64,000 nt of DNA from an uncultured Oscillospiraceae bacterium (GCA_934636865.1 CAKUBI010000002.1:1-64000), one strand, 5' to 3'. Positions 35,134 through 44,495 are shown, counted from the first letter of the stretch. The notes: generated by a model from the letters alone, not told the origin. Numbers and translations: made by a program.

Positions 35134-38100
35134 GTGTACTTAAAAGCGTTGGAGATCCAGGGCTTCAAGAGCTTTCCGGATAAGACGGTGCTGAACTTCG
35201 GCGAGGATATCACCGCCATCGTCGGCCCGAACGGAAGCGGAAAATCGAATATTTCGGATGCGATCCGCTGGGTCATGGGCGAGCAGTCGAGCAAGTCGCT
35301 GCGCGGCGCGAAGATGGAGGACGTCATCTTCGGCGGCACGGAAACGCGAAACCAGATGGGCTTTGCGCAGGTGACGCTCGTGCTCGACAACACCGAGCAT
35401 ATCTTCCCCAGCATGGACGAAAACGAGGTCGCCGTCACGCGCCGGTACTACCGCAGCGGCGAGTCGGAATACTATATCAACAAGCAGTCGGTCCGCCTTC
35501 GCGATGTGAACGAGCTGTTCATGGATACCGGTATGGGCCGCGAGGGGTATTCCATCATCGGTCAGGGCCGCATCGACGAGATCCTGTCGCAGAAGAGCGG
35601 CGACCGCCGCGAAATCTTTGAAGAGGCGGCGGGCATTTCCCGCTTCCGCTACCGTAAGGAGGAAACGGAGCGCAAGCTTGAGCGCACGGAGGAAAACCTT
35701 GTGCGCATCAACGACAAGATCTCGGAGCTTGAATTGCAGGTCGAGCCCCTGCGCGCGCAGGCGGAGACGGCGAAGCAGTACCTGATCTACCGAGACGAGC
35801 TGCGCGTTCTGGAAATTTCCGCCTGGCTTGAAAATCTTGAAACGCTCAAGACGAACGCCATCAAGCTCGACACCGGCCTGTCGCTCGCGCGCGAGGAGCT
35901 TAAAAAGGCGAACGCCGACCTTGAAGCGCTCTATGCCGCGTCGGAGCAGTTCTCCGCGCGCATCCACGAAAACGACATCGCGCAGGAGGAGCAGCGCGCG
36001 GCGCTCTCCGCGCTTGAAGCGCAGACGAAGGAGCAGGAATCCGCCGTCGCCGTGCTGCAAACGGGCATTGCGCACAACGAGGAAAACATCGCGCGCGTGG
36101 AGGAGGAGCTTAAAAACCAGTCTGACCGCGTGGACTCGATGGACGCGCAGATCGCGCAGCAGCGCGGGCGCATCGAAGAGCTGGAAAGCGCGAAAAACGA
36201 AGTCGAGATGGCGCTCGACGCGCTGCTGCAGCAGGCGGAGGAGCTGTCGAAAAGCGCGGGCGCTGCCGCGAGCGAAGCGGAAGCCCTGCGCGGCCGCGAA
36301 GCGCTGGCCCTGTCCGCCGCGGCGGACAGCCGCGCCGAGATCGCGGCGCTGAGATCGTCGCTCTCTGAAATGGACGAGCGCGAGAGCGCCATCGAGGCCG
36401 AGCAGGCGAGCGGCGAGGAGCAGCTTTCCGCCGCGCGCAGGAGCGCCGCGGAGAACCGCAAGGCGCTCGAAGCGGCGCAGGAGGAGGCCAACGCCATCCG
36501 CAACATCATCGCGGGCCACACGATGAAGATGCAGGGCAGGGTCGAGCGCGAGAAGGAAACGGGCGAGAAGTACGTGTCCCTCACGATGGAGATGAACAAC
36601 TTGGACTCCCGCATCCGCTTGCTCAGTGAGATGGAAAAGGAGTATGAGGGCTTCAACAAGGCGGTGCGCACGGTCATGCAGGCTGCGGAGCGCAAGGCGC
36701 TGCGCGGCGTGCGCGGACCGGTCGCCAACCTGATGAAGGTCGATAAGAAATATGCCGTCGCGATCGAGATCGCGCTCGGCGCGGGCTTGCAGAATATCGT
36801 CGTCGAGCGCGAGGAGGACGCAAAAAGCGCCATCCAGTTACTCAAGCAGCGCGACGGCGGGCGCGCGACGTTTCTGCCGCTCTCGTCCATCCGCGGCGAC
36901 GAGCTGCGCGAAGCGCGCGTGCGCAATGAGTACGGCTACGTCGGCCTTGCGAGCGAGCTTGTGGAGTACGACCGCGCCTATGACGGTATTTTCAAAAGCC
37001 TGCTGGGCCGCACGGTCGTGGTCGAGGACCTCGACTGCGGCATCACGATCTCGCGAAAGTTTTCAAGCGCGTTCCGCATCGTGACGCTCGACGGACAGGT
37101 CCTGAACCGCGGCGGCTCGATGACGGGCGGCTCGATCTCGCGCAGCGCGGGCATTTTGAGCCGCGCCGGCGAGCTGCGCGAGCTGACGGGGCGCCGCGGC
37201 GCGCTTGCTGAAAAGCTCGAGCTTGCAGCAAAGTCCGCTGAGGAAGCCAAGCGCGAGCTTGCCAAGGCGCGGTACGAGCTGGAGGTCGCCCAGGGCCAGC
37301 AGCGCGCGGCGGAGGACGCGGTGCTTAAATTACAGGGCGACAAAAATCATTATGATCTGCTGCTTTCGTCGCTTCGCGAGCGGCTGGAAGCGCTGGATAC
37401 CGAGCGCGGGAATATCGCACGTCGCCGCGGCGAGGTGAAGCGCGCCGTGGAGGAAAAGGAAGCGCTCGCGCTCGCACGCGAGCAGGAGGCGAAGGAAGCG
37501 CGCGCACAGGCGGAGGAGAGCCTTTCCGGCCAGAGCGAGCTTCTGCGCTCGACCTCGCGCCTTGGCGACGAGATCGCCGAGAAGAAGAGCGCGCTCGCAG
37601 GCTTTGCCGCCGAGCGCGAGACGACGGAAAGGTCGCTCGCGAGTCTGGAGGGCCTGCGCGCCCAGATGCAGGGCGACGAGCAGAGCCGGCGCGCGCTCAT
37701 CGAGCGGTACAGGGCCGCGAGCGAGCAGTCGCAGCGCGAGATCGGCACGCATGAAGCGGAGATCGCCGCGCTGGGCGATAAAATGGCGGACAAACGCGCC
37801 GTGCTCGAGGAGCTCGCGCGCCAGAAGCTCGCGCTCGAAGCAGAGCGCGGGCAGAGCGACCGCCGCGGCCGCGAGCTGAACGAAAACGTGCTCAACGTTG
37901 AGCGCAGCGTCAGCCGCCTTGAACAGAAGCGCGCGACGAGCGCGATGGAGGAGCAGCAGATCCTCGATAAGCTCTGGGAGAGCTACGAGCTGTCGCACTC
38001 CGCCGCGCAGGCGCAGCGCATCGAGCTTGAAAGCCTGCCGAAGGCGAACCGCCGCATCGGCGAGCTCAAGCGGGCCATCAGCGGCCTTGGCAATGTGAAC

Positions 38101-38709
38101 ATCGGCGCGATCGAGGAATTCGAGCGCGTGAACACGCGCTACACCTATCTGACCGAGCAGCGCGACGATGTGGAAAAGGCGAAGGGCGAGCTTACCGGCG
38201 TGATCGACAGCATCACGGGCGAGATGACCACCATCTTCAAAGAGCAGTTCGCGCTGATCCGCGAGAGCTTTCAGGAGACATTTCTCGAGCTGTTCGGCGG
38301 CGGCAAGGCGACGCTCGAGCTTGAGGACGAGAACGACGTGCTCTCCTGCGGCATCGAGATCAAGGTCCAGCCGCCGGGCAAGGCGCTCAAGACCATCACG
38401 CTGCTTTCGGGCGGCGAGAAGGCTTTCGTCGCCATCGCGCTGTACTTCGCTATTTTGAAGGTCCATCCGACGCCGTTCTGCGTCATGGATGAGATCGAGG
38501 CGGCGCTCGACGAGCCGAACGTGGTGCGCGTGGCGAACTATATGCGCCGCATCACGAGCAAAACGCAGTTTATCGTCATCACACACCGCCGCGGCACGAT
38601 GGAGGCGGCGGATGTGCTCTACGGCGTTACGATGCAGGAGCGCGGCGTGAGCAAAATTTTGACGATCAATATGAACGACATGGCTAAGGAACTCAATATT
38701 AAGGAATAA
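35134..38709 (+). CDS. smc: Chromosome segregation ATPase SMC
   Basis: 1191 residues, the condensin motor that compacts and separates sister chromosomes with ScpA and ScpB. Walker A GPNGSGKSN is at 31-39. Long coiled coils (about 165-500 and 680-1020) flank the hinge (about 515-650, with RGVRGPVANLM, GGRATFLPL and GGSMTGGS). The C-terminal head has LLSGGEKAFVAIALYFAIL and the Walker B CVMDEIEAALDEPNV. The start is GTG at 35134 with AAGGAGG nine bases upstream; a longer frame adds 13 residues unlike the family. Leads into ftsY. Confidence 0.97.
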   Translation: MYLKALEIQGFKSFPDKTVLNFGEDITAIVGPNGSGKSNISDAIRWVMGEQSSKSLRGAKMEDVIFGGTETRNQMGFAQVTLVLDNTEHIFPSMDENEVAVTRRYYRSGESEYYINKQSVRLRDVNELFMDTGMGREGYSIIGQGRIDEILSQKSGDRREIFEEAAGISRFRYRKEETERKLERTEENLVRINDKISELELQVEPLRAQAETAKQYLIYRDELRVLEISAWLENLETLKTNAIKLDTGLSLAREELKKANADLEALYAASEQFSARIHENDIAQEEQRAALSALEAQTKEQESAVAVLQTGIAHNEENIARVEEELKNQSDRVDSMDAQIAQQRGRIEELESAKNEVEMALDALLQQAEELSKSAGAAASEAEALRGREALALSAAADSRAEIAALRSSLSEMDERESAIEAEQASGEEQLSAARRSAAENRKALEAAQEEANAIRNIIAGHTMKMQGRVEREKETGEKYVSLTMEMNNLDSRIRLLSEMEKEYEGFNKAVRTVMQAAERKALRGVRGPVANLMKVDKKYAVAIEIALGAGLQNIVVEREEDAKSAIQLLKQRDGGRATFLPLSSIRGDELREARVRNEYGYVGLASELVEYDRAYDGIFKSLLGRTVVVEDLDCGITISRKFSSAFRIVTLDGQVLNRGGSMTGGSISRSAGILSRAGELRELTGRRGALAEKLELAAKSAEEAKRELAKARYELEVAQGQQRAAEDAVLKLQGDKNHYDLLLSSLRERLEALDTERGNIARRRGEVKRAVEEKEALALAREQEAKEARAQAEESLSGQSELLRSTSRLGDEIAEKKSALAGFAAERETTERSLASLEGLRAQMQGDEQSRRALIERYRAASEQSQREIGTHEAEIAALGDKMADKRAVLEELARQKLALEAERGQSDRRGRELNENVLNVERSVSRLEQKRATSAMEEQQILDKLWESYELSHSAAQAQRIELESLPKANRRIGELKRAISGLGNVNIGAIEEFERVNTRYTYLTEQRDDVEKAKGELTGVIDSITGEMTTIFKEQFALIRESFQETFLELFGGGKATLELEDENDVLSCGIEIKVQPPGKALKTITLLSGGEKAFVAIALYFAILKVHPTPFCVMDEIEAALDEPNVVRVANYMRRITSKTQFIVITHRRGTMEAADVLYGVTMQERGVSKILTINMNDMAKELNIKE

Positions 38710-38724
38710 GCGCGAGGAGAAAGT

Positions 38725-39594
38725 ATGGGTATTTTTGCAAGGATCAAAAAAGCATGGTTCGACACGATCGTGTGGGAGACCATCGACGACGAATTCTATG
38801 ACGAGCTCGAGGACAGCCTGATTCTGGCCGATCTCGGCGCAAAGGTCGCGCACGACGCAGTGATGAAGCTGCGCGACGTGGTGTATCAGAAGAGCATTCA
38901 GCGCGGCGACGACGTCAAGCAGGCGCTGCGTGAGATTCTCATTGAAAAGCTGGACGTGGGCGACACCGCGCTCGATCTGTCCACGCAGCCGAGCGTCGTG
39001 CTGGTCATCGGCGTGAACGGCGTGGGCAAGACCACGTCCATCGGCAAGATGGCCCACAGCCTCAAGGGCGAGGGCAAACGCGTGCTGCTGTGCGCGGCGG
39101 ATACGTTCCGCGCGGCGGCGGCGGACCAGCTCGAGATCTGGGCGGACCGCGCGGGCTGCGAGATCGTCCGCTCCGTCGAGGGCGCGGACCCCGGCGCGGT
39201 GCTGTTCGATTCGCTCGCGGCGGCGAAGGCGCGCAATGTGGACGTCATCCTCTGCGACACGGCGGGCCGCCTGCATAACAAGGTGAACCTGATGAACGAG
39301 CTCTCGAAGCTCCGCAAGATCATCGACCGCGAGCTGCCCGACGCCGCGAAGGAGACGCTTTTAGTGCTCGACGCGACGACGGGCCAGAACGGATTGCAGC
39401 AGGCCAAGGTGTTCCGCGAGACGGCGGGCCTGACCGGCATTATTCTGACCAAGCTCGACGGCACGGCCAAGGGCGGCATCTGCGTGGCCATCGCGCAGGA
39501 GCTGGGCGTGCCTGTGAAGTTCGCCGGCCTCGGCGAGGGCATCGACGATCTCCAGCCGTTCAACGCCGAGGAGTACGTCAAGGCGCTGATCTAA
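38725..39594 (+). CDS. ftsY: Signal recognition particle receptor FtsY
   Basis: 289 residues. The GTPase docks SRP-ribosome complexes at the membrane. It has a short N domain without the long acidic A domain of E. coli FtsY. G1 GVNGVGKTTSIGKMA near residue 97, DTFRAAAADQL, G3 DTAGRLHNKVNLM, G4 TKLDGTAKGG and the closing GLGEGIDDLQPFNAEEYV are all present. It follows smc by 15 bases with a GAGGAGAAAG site, the same order as in Bacillus. Confidence 0.97.
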   Translation: MGIFARIKKAWFDTIVWETIDDEFYDELEDSLILADLGAKVAHDAVMKLRDVVYQKSIQRGDDVKQALREILIEKLDVGDTALDLSTQPSVVLVIGVNGVGKTTSIGKMAHSLKGEGKRVLLCAADTFRAAAADQLEIWADRAGCEIVRSVEGADPGAVLFDSLAAAKARNVDVILCDTAGRLHNKVNLMNELSKLRKIIDRELPDAAKETLLVLDATTGQNGLQQAKVFRETAGLTGIILTKLDGTAKGGICVAIAQELGVPVKFAGLGEGIDDLQPFNAEEYVKALI

Positions 39595-39635
39595 GATAAA
39601 AAAACAGAATCCCGCGAGACGAAATGGAGACGAAT

Positions 39636-40019
39636 ATGGAAATCACTTCTGTTTGCCCCTATTGCGGAAAGGAAATGCGAGACGGCGCCATCCCCGTGTA
39701 CCAGCGGCAGCTCGAATGGTGTCCGCGCAGTGAGAAATACGGCGGTATTATAGAAAAGGATGGCGTTGAGCTGAGCCGGATGCCAGGTGCGTTCGGCGTA
39801 TATGCGAACGCAGGCTACTGCGAACAATGCAAGGTAGTTGTGGTGCCGGTGCCGGACGCAGGCGAGGTCGCGGGACCGCTTGATAAGGCAATCGACAGGA
39901 TCGACGAATTTTTTGAACAGCGCCGTGCGTCGCGCGCGGAAAAGGAAAAGGCGCGCAAGGAACAGAAAAGAGAACGCAGGAGCAAGAAGAGACGGGAAAA
40001 AGACCCGTGGGAGGTTTGA
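39636..40019 (+). CDS. DUF6487-like zinc-ribbon protein
   Basis: 127 residues. An N-terminal CPYCGKEM and a later GYCEQCK give a two-CxxC zinc ribbon. The tail (from about 85) is a highly charged Arg/Lys/Glu helix. The first part resembles the small DUF6487 family found in Clostridia; function unknown. ATG at 39636 is preferred over 39624 because GGAG lies seven bases before it. It is followed by rdgB two bases later. Confidence 0.7.
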   Translation: MEITSVCPYCGKEMRDGAIPVYQRQLEWCPRSEKYGGIIEKDGVELSRMPGAFGVYANAGYCEQCKVVVVPVPDAGEVAGPLDKAIDRIDEFFEQRRASRAEKEKARKEQKRERRSKKRREKDPWEV

Positions 40020-40021
40020 CG

Positions 40022-40618
40022 ATGAAATTTGTTCTGGCAACGCAGAACCCCAAGAAACTGAAGGAAATGAGCGCTATTCTGGGCGAGCTCGGCGTGGAGG
40101 TCGTGTCCGAGGCCGACCTTGGCGTGAAGATCGAGGTGGAGGAGACCGGCGAGACCTTCGCGGAGAATTCGCTTTTGAAGGCAAAGGCCGTTATGGAGGC
40201 GACGAAGCTGCCTGCCATCGCGGACGATTCTGGCCTGTGCGTGAACGCGCTCAATGGCGGCCCCGGCGTGTACAGCGCGCGCTTCGGCGGCGAGGGACTG
40301 GACGATATTGGCCGCTATCAGCTGCTGCTGCAGATGCTGCACGGGCAGACGGACCGCCGCGCGCACTTCCACACGACCATCACCTGCGCCTTCCCGAACG
40401 GAGACATCCTGCAGGAGGACGGCGACGTGGAGGGCACCATCGCCTTTGCGCCCATGGGCGAAAACGGCTTTGGCTACGACCCCGTGTTCTTCGTGCCGGA
40501 TAAGCGCAAGACCTTTGCGCAGCTGACGGCAGAGGAAAAGGCGGAGATCTCGCACCGCGGCAGGGCGCTGCGCGCCTTTAAGGAGACGCTCAAGGCGTAC
40601 CTTGCGGAAAAACAGTAA
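40022..40618 (+). CDS. rdgB: Non-canonical purine NTP pyrophosphatase (RdgB/HAM1)
   Basis: 198 residues. Hydrolyses dITP, XTP and related damaged purine nucleotides to monophosphates, keeping them out of DNA. Signatures: VLATQNPKKLKEM (substrate loop), TGETFAENSLLKA, ADDSGLCVNAL, GGPGVYSARF and GFGYDPVF. The ATG at 40022 has GGGAGG seven bases upstream. Confidence 0.96.
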   Translation: MKFVLATQNPKKLKEMSAILGELGVEVVSEADLGVKIEVEETGETFAENSLLKAKAVMEATKLPAIADDSGLCVNALNGGPGVYSARFGGEGLDDIGRYQLLLQMLHGQTDRRAHFHTTITCAFPNGDILQEDGDVEGTIAFAPMGENGFGYDPVFFVPDKRKTFAQLTAEEKAEISHRGRALRAFKETLKAYLAEKQ

Positions 40619-40635
40619 AAGGATAAAGGAAATTT

Positions 40636-40959
40636 ATGGAACTGAACAGCAAACAGCGCGCATATCTGCGCGGCTTATCGAACGAACTGGACGTGATCGT
40701 CCACATCGGCAAGGACGGCATCGGCGAGAATCTCGTCAAGCAGGCGAACGACGCGCTGGAAGCGCGCGAGCTCATCAAGTGCCGCGTGCTGGAGAACAGC
40801 ATGCTCACCGCGCGCGAGGCCTGCGACGAGCTCAGCGCACTGACGCGCAGCGAGCAGGTGCAGGTCATCGGCACGAAGTTCGTGCTCTACCGTCCCTCGC
40901 ACAAAAAGGACAAGAAGGATAAGATCGTGCTGCCCAAGGCGGCGAAAAAGACCGTTTAA
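40636..40959 (+). CDS. yhbY: YhbY family RNA-binding protein
   Basis: 107 residues. A CRM-domain protein that binds ribosomal RNA in 50S precursors. The family core is visible: LNSKQRAYLRGLSNEL, VHIGKDGIGENLVKQ and LIKCRVLEN. The C-terminal tail is Lys-rich. It lies immediately before nadD, the conserved Firmicute order yhbY-nadD-yqeK-rsfS. Confidence 0.94.
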   Translation: MELNSKQRAYLRGLSNELDVIVHIGKDGIGENLVKQANDALEARELIKCRVLENSMLTAREACDELSALTRSEQVQVIGTKFVLYRPSHKKDKKDKIVLPKAAKKTV

Positions 40960-40989
40960 CGGTCAGACGAGAAAACGAGGTCGAGAAGT

Positions 40990-42198
40990 TTGAAGATCGG
41001 AATTTACGGCGGCAGCTTCAACCCGCCGCATCTGGGTCACATGGCCGCGGCGGAGAGCGCGGCAAAATATTTGCAGCTCGACAAACTCATCCTGATCCCT
41101 GCCGGCATCCCGCCGCATAAGGCGCTTTCCGCGGACGAGCCGGGCAAGGCTCACCGCCTTGCGATGACGCGCCTGATGGGCGAGCAGACCGCGCTCGACA
41201 CGGGAGTAGAGGTCGAAGTCTCGGCGATGGAGGTCGAGCGCGAGGGCAAAAGCTACAGCGCCGACACCGTGCGCGAGATTCATGAGCAGTATCCCGACGC
41301 GGAGCTGTGGCTCCTGATGGGGACGGATATGTTCCTCACCTTCCAGTATTGGTGCAGGCCCGAGGAGATCGTGAAGTACGCGGGCATCTGCGCCTTTGGC
41401 CGCACGGAGAAGGACGGCGAGGACCTCTTTGCCCCGCAGCGCGCCTTCCTTGGTGAAAAATTCCCCGGCTGCCGCATCGTGACGATGACGCTGCCGAACC
41501 TTGTGGATATCTCGTCCACGGCGCTGCGCGCGCGCATCCCGCAGGGGAAAACGGCGGGCTATCTTGCCCCCGCCGTGCTCGGCTATATCATGCGTGAGCA
41601 TTTGTATGGAACAAATTTCGATTTGAAACGTCTAAGCTTAGAGGAGCTGAGACCCATCGCGCTCTCCTATCTCAAGGCAAAGCGCATCCCCCACGTGCTC
41701 GGCACGGAGCAGACCGCCATGGCGCTTGCGGAAAAGTACGGTGCGGACGTACATAAGGCGCGCTTTGCAGCGCTCCTGCACGACTCGACCAAGCGCCTTT
41801 CGATGGAGGAGCAGCTCGCGCTCTGCGCGCGCTATGACATCAGGCTCGACGAGCTCGAGCAGCATGCGCTCAAGCTGCTGCACGCCAAGACCGGCGCGGC
41901 GCTCGCGCGCGACGTGTACGGCGCGGATGATGAGATCTACAACGCGATCCTATGGCACACGACGGGCAAGGCCAATATGGCGCTGCTCGACAAGGTCATC
42001 TACCTTGCCGACTACATCGAGCCCAACCGCGACTTTGACGGCGTGGACACGCTCAGAAAGGCCGTGTGGGAGGATCTGGACCGCGGGCTTGCGATGGGTC
42101 TTGCCATGACGGTCGAGGAGATGGAGGAGCGGGGGAACCCCGTCCACCACAACACACTGGAAGCGCTGGACTATCTGAGAGGACATACCCATGAGTGA
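40990..42198 (+). CDS. nadD: Fusion of nicotinate-nucleotide adenylyltransferase (NadD) and YqeK HD hydrolase
   Basis: 402 residues. Residues 1-205 are NadD (GIYGGSFNPPHLGHMAAAE with the HxGH motif, GTDMFLTFQYW, and DISSTALRARI), making deamido-NAD. Residues about 215-402 are YqeK, an HD-domain Ap4A hydrolase, with PHVLGTEQTAMALAEKYG, the HD pair in AALLHDSTKRLS and ILWHTTGKANMALLDKVIYLADYIEPNRDF. In Bacillus these are two adjacent genes; here one frame covers both. The start is TTG with GAGG upstream. It overlaps the LCP gene by eight bases. Confidence 0.93.
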   Translation: MKIGIYGGSFNPPHLGHMAAAESAAKYLQLDKLILIPAGIPPHKALSADEPGKAHRLAMTRLMGEQTALDTGVEVEVSAMEVEREGKSYSADTVREIHEQYPDAELWLLMGTDMFLTFQYWCRPEEIVKYAGICAFGRTEKDGEDLFAPQRAFLGEKFPGCRIVTMTLPNLVDISSTALRARIPQGKTAGYLAPAVLGYIMREHLYGTNFDLKRLSLEELRPIALSYLKAKRIPHVLGTEQTAMALAEKYGADVHKARFAALLHDSTKRLSMEEQLALCARYDIRLDELEQHALKLLHAKTGAALARDVYGADDEIYNAILWHTTGKANMALLDKVIYLADYIEPNRDFDGVDTLRKAVWEDLDRGLAMGLAMTVEEMEERGNPVHHNTLEALDYLRGHTHE

Positions 42199-43738
42199 TT
42201 ACAAGGACCCGAATTACGAGCCGCGGCACGACGAGGGCCGCGGAGAAGGCTTTTTCGAGCGCAACTGCGACGAGGCCTGGGAGCAGATCTGCGAGACCTT
42301 TTCCCACCCCGGACGCATTCTTCTGCGCGTGCTTTTGATCGTGCTGCTGTGCGGCGTGGTCGCGGGCGGAAGCTATCTTTTGAAGATCCGCGCGCCGGAG
42401 CTGCCGAACAAGGGAGACGCGAGCAAGGACCCCGACCAGCTGCAGGCCGAGGAGATCGACTACGGCGAGGGCGTGCGTCCGCGCGCGGACGGCGAGCGGA
42501 AGAGCAAGGACTTTTACACTGTGCTCGTCCTCGGACGCGACACGGGCGGCGGCGGCAACACAGACACCATCCTTCTTGCAAGCTACGACGTGACCAACCA
42601 GAAAGCGACGGTCATGTCCATCCCGCGCGACACGATGGTGAACGTCCCCTGGGATATCAAACGCATCAATTCCGTCTATAATTACTACGGCGGCGGGGAA
42701 AAAGGCATCCAGGCGCTCTATAAGGAGATCGCGCAGCTCGTCGGCTTTGAGCCGGACTATCAGGTCGTTGTCGAGTGGGATGCCGTCGGCGCGATCGTGG
42801 AGGCCATGGGCGGCGTCTATTACGATGTGCCGATGTCCATGAACTACGACGACCCCTATCAGGACCTGCACATCCACCAGACGGCGGGCTACCGCAAGCT
42901 CTCGGGCGACGACGCGATGCAGGTGCTGCGCTACCGACACGACAACAAGGACCCGGCAACGGGCAAGACCCGCGGCTATGCCGACGGCGACCTTGGCCGC
43001 ATCAAGACGCAGCAGGGCCTGCTCAAGGCCATGATCGAGCAGCTTTTGCAGCTCAAGAACGTGACGAAGATCGGCGAATTTGCCCGCGTGGTGAAAAACA
43101 ACGTCACGTCCGACTTAACGTTTGAGGAAATGCTCTGGTTCGGCTCGCAGGCCGTGATGGGCGGGCTTTCCGTCGAGAATGTGAACTTTGTCACGATGCC
43201 CAACACCAACAAGTCCTGCTACAGCCGCGTGTACGGCAACATGCAGTCCTACGTGACGCCGAACGCGCAGGAGCTTTTGAACCTTGTGAACAACGAGCTC
43301 AGCCCGTTCGTGGAGAAATTCACGATGAGCGGCCTCGACATCATGTCCGTCAATGCCGACGGCTCGGTGTCCTCGTCCACGGGCCACGTGGAGGACAGCA
43401 AGGCCGCCCAGCCGCAGAATCACCATTCCTCCTCCGGCGCGCAGACCGGCGACAGCACGCAGACCGGCGAGGAGACCGGCGATACCACGACCGATCCGGG
43501 GACCACGACCGATCCCGGCACGACGACCGATCCCGGCAATACCGGTACCACGGACCCCGGTACCACGGACCCGGGCGCCACGGATCCCGGAACGACCGAT
43601 CCGGGGACCACGGACCCCGGCACGAGCGAGCCAGCCGATCCCGGTACGACAGATCCCGGTACGACAGATCCCGGCACGGGCGACAGCGGCAGCGCCGGCA
43701 GCGACGAGATGCCCGACTGGCTCCGTCCGCAGCCCTGA
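42191..43738 (+). CDS. LytR-CpsA-Psr (LCP) family cell-wall polymer transferase
   Basis: 515 residues. A cytoplasmic N-terminus, one transmembrane helix (about 43-63) and an outer LCP domain: VLVLGRDTGGGGNTDTILL, MSIPRDTMVNV, KRINSVYNYYGGG and the Arg/Asp loop GYADGDLGRIKTQQ. LCP enzymes attach teichoic acids or other polymers from lipid carriers to peptidoglycan. The C-terminal 90 residues are a Thr/Asp/Pro/Gly repeat tail. The placement between nadD-yqeK and rsfS is unusual compared with Bacillus but a feature of some Clostridia. Confidence 0.93.
   Translation: MSDYKDPNYEPRHDEGRGEGFFERNCDEAWEQICETFSHPGRILLRVLLIVLLCGVVAGGSYLLKIRAPELPNKGDASKDPDQLQAEEIDYGEGVRPRADGERKSKDFYTVLVLGRDTGGGGNTDTILLASYDVTNQKATVMSIPRDTMVNVPWDIKRINSVYNYYGGGEKGIQALYKEIAQLVGFEPDYQVVVEWDAVGAIVEAMGGVYYDVPMSMNYDDPYQDLHIHQTAGYRKLSGDDAMQVLRYRHDNKDPATGKTRGYADGDLGRIKTQQGLLKAMIEQLLQLKNVTKIGEFARVVKNNVTSDLTFEEMLWFGSQAVMGGLSVENVNFVTMPNTNKSCYSRVYGNMQSYVTPNAQELLNLVNNELSPFVEKFTMSGLDIMSVNADGSVSSSTGHVEDSKAAQPQNHHSSSGAQTGDSTQTGEETGDTTTDPGTTTDPGTTTDPGNTGTTDPGTTDPGATDPGTTDPGTTDPGTSEPADPGTTDPGTTDPGTGDSGSAGSDEMPDWLRPQP
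43489..43689 (+). repeat. TTDPG low-complexity repeat coding region
   Basis: Some fifteen near-copies of a 15-18 base unit encoding T-T-D-P-G (with variants A-T-D-P-G, N-T-G, S-E-P-A-D-P-G). It forms the surface tail of the LCP protein and is likely to vary in copy number through slippage. Not CRISPR: units are in frame and lack unique spacers. Confidence 0.85.
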
Positions 43739-43770
43739 CCATAGAATTTACAAAAGAAAAGGAGAATCTC

Positions 43771-44142
43771 ATGATTCCTGCAAGAGAACTCGCTGAGATC
43801 GCCGCCAAGGCGCTCGACAGCAAAAAAGGCAAAGACATCAAGCTCATCCGCATCGACAAGATCACGACGCTCGCAGAGTACTTCGTCATCTGCACCGGTA
43901 CGTCCAACACGCAGATCAACGCGCTGGGCGACGAGGTGGAAAAGGAGCTCACGCTTGCGGGCGAGGAGCCGCTGCACCGCGAGGGCTACCGCGGCGGCAC
44001 GTGGGTGCTGCTCGACTATGGCTGCGTGGTCGTGCACATCTTCAACGACGAGGCGCGCAAGTTCTACTCGCTCGAGCATCTCTGGGCCGACGGCGAGGAG
44101 ATCGATCTGAGCAAGGTCCTGCCGCACGCGGATGAAGCGTAA
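43771..44142 (+). CDS. rsfS: Ribosome silencing factor RsfS
   Basis: 123 residues. Binds L14 on the 50S and blocks subunit joining in poor nutrition. The family core is visible: AAKALDSKKGKDIKLIRI, TLAEYFVICTGTSNTQI, REGYRGGTWVLLDYGCVVVHIF and RKFYSLEHLW. AAAAGGAG precedes the ATG. Ends the operon that began at the smc or rdgB region, just before the leuS promoter. Confidence 0.96.
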   Translation: MIPARELAEIAAKALDSKKGKDIKLIRIDKITTLAEYFVICTGTSNTQINALGDEVEKELTLAGEEPLHREGYRGGTWVLLDYGCVVVHIFNDEARKFYSLEHLWADGEEIDLSKVLPHADEA

Positions 44143-44150
44143 AATAACGC

Positions 44151-44179
44151 TTGACAAGGCGGGACAAAACGCCTAAAAT
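44151..44179 (+). promoter_or_regulatory. Promoter of the T-box leuS unit
   Basis: A perfect -35 TTGACA (44151-44156), a 17-bp spacer, -10 TAAAAT (44174-44179). Transcription should begin near 44186. Confidence 0.85.
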
Positions 44180-44185
44180 AGCCAT

Positions 44186-44461
44186 ATTGAATTTATGCAA
44201 AACGCGATGACGGAGCATAAAGACGCGCGATTTCCGCCCGAAGAGAGCCGGCGGTCGGTGCAAGCCGGCGGGGAAGCGCGCGTGCATGACTCACTCCCGA
44301 GCAGTCCGCCTGAAAGGGCGGAACGGTCCGCCCCCGTTACGGGCAAGGCTGTATGAGCCGCTGAGGGCACGCGGGGGACCGCGCGCTGAAGCAGGGTGGT
44401 ATCGCGTAAAGTGTTTATTTACGTCCCTGACCGTTTTTCGGAACGGTCAGGGATTTTTTTG
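44186..44461 (+). promoter_or_regulatory. T-box leader (leucine) of leuS
   Basis: A tRNA-sensing riboswitch. Stem I contains AGAGAGCCGG, GGTGCAAGCCGG and the specifier region, with CTC at 44290-44292 (Leu). The T-box core AGGGTGGTATCGCG lies at 44393-44406 (usual form AGGGTGGTACCGCG), and its downstream terminator TCCCTGACCGTT/AACGGTCAGGGA with seven Ts spans 44424-44460. Uncharged tRNA-Leu would stabilise the antiterminator and switch leuS on. This fills the whole gap between rsfS and leuS. Confidence 0.9.
44424..44460 (+). terminator. T-box intrinsic terminator before leuS
   Basis: TCCCTGACCGTT and AACGGTCAGGGA form a 12-bp perfect stem with loop TTTCGG, followed by TTTTTTT. Confidence 0.9.
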
Positions 44462-44495
44462 CATCAAAAACCATTTCACATAAAGGAGAAGATCC

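Noticed and set aside
43489..43689. Possible CRISPR-like repeat array
   Set aside because: Repeats are 15-18 bases, in frame inside the LCP gene and without unique spacers; no cas genes nearby.
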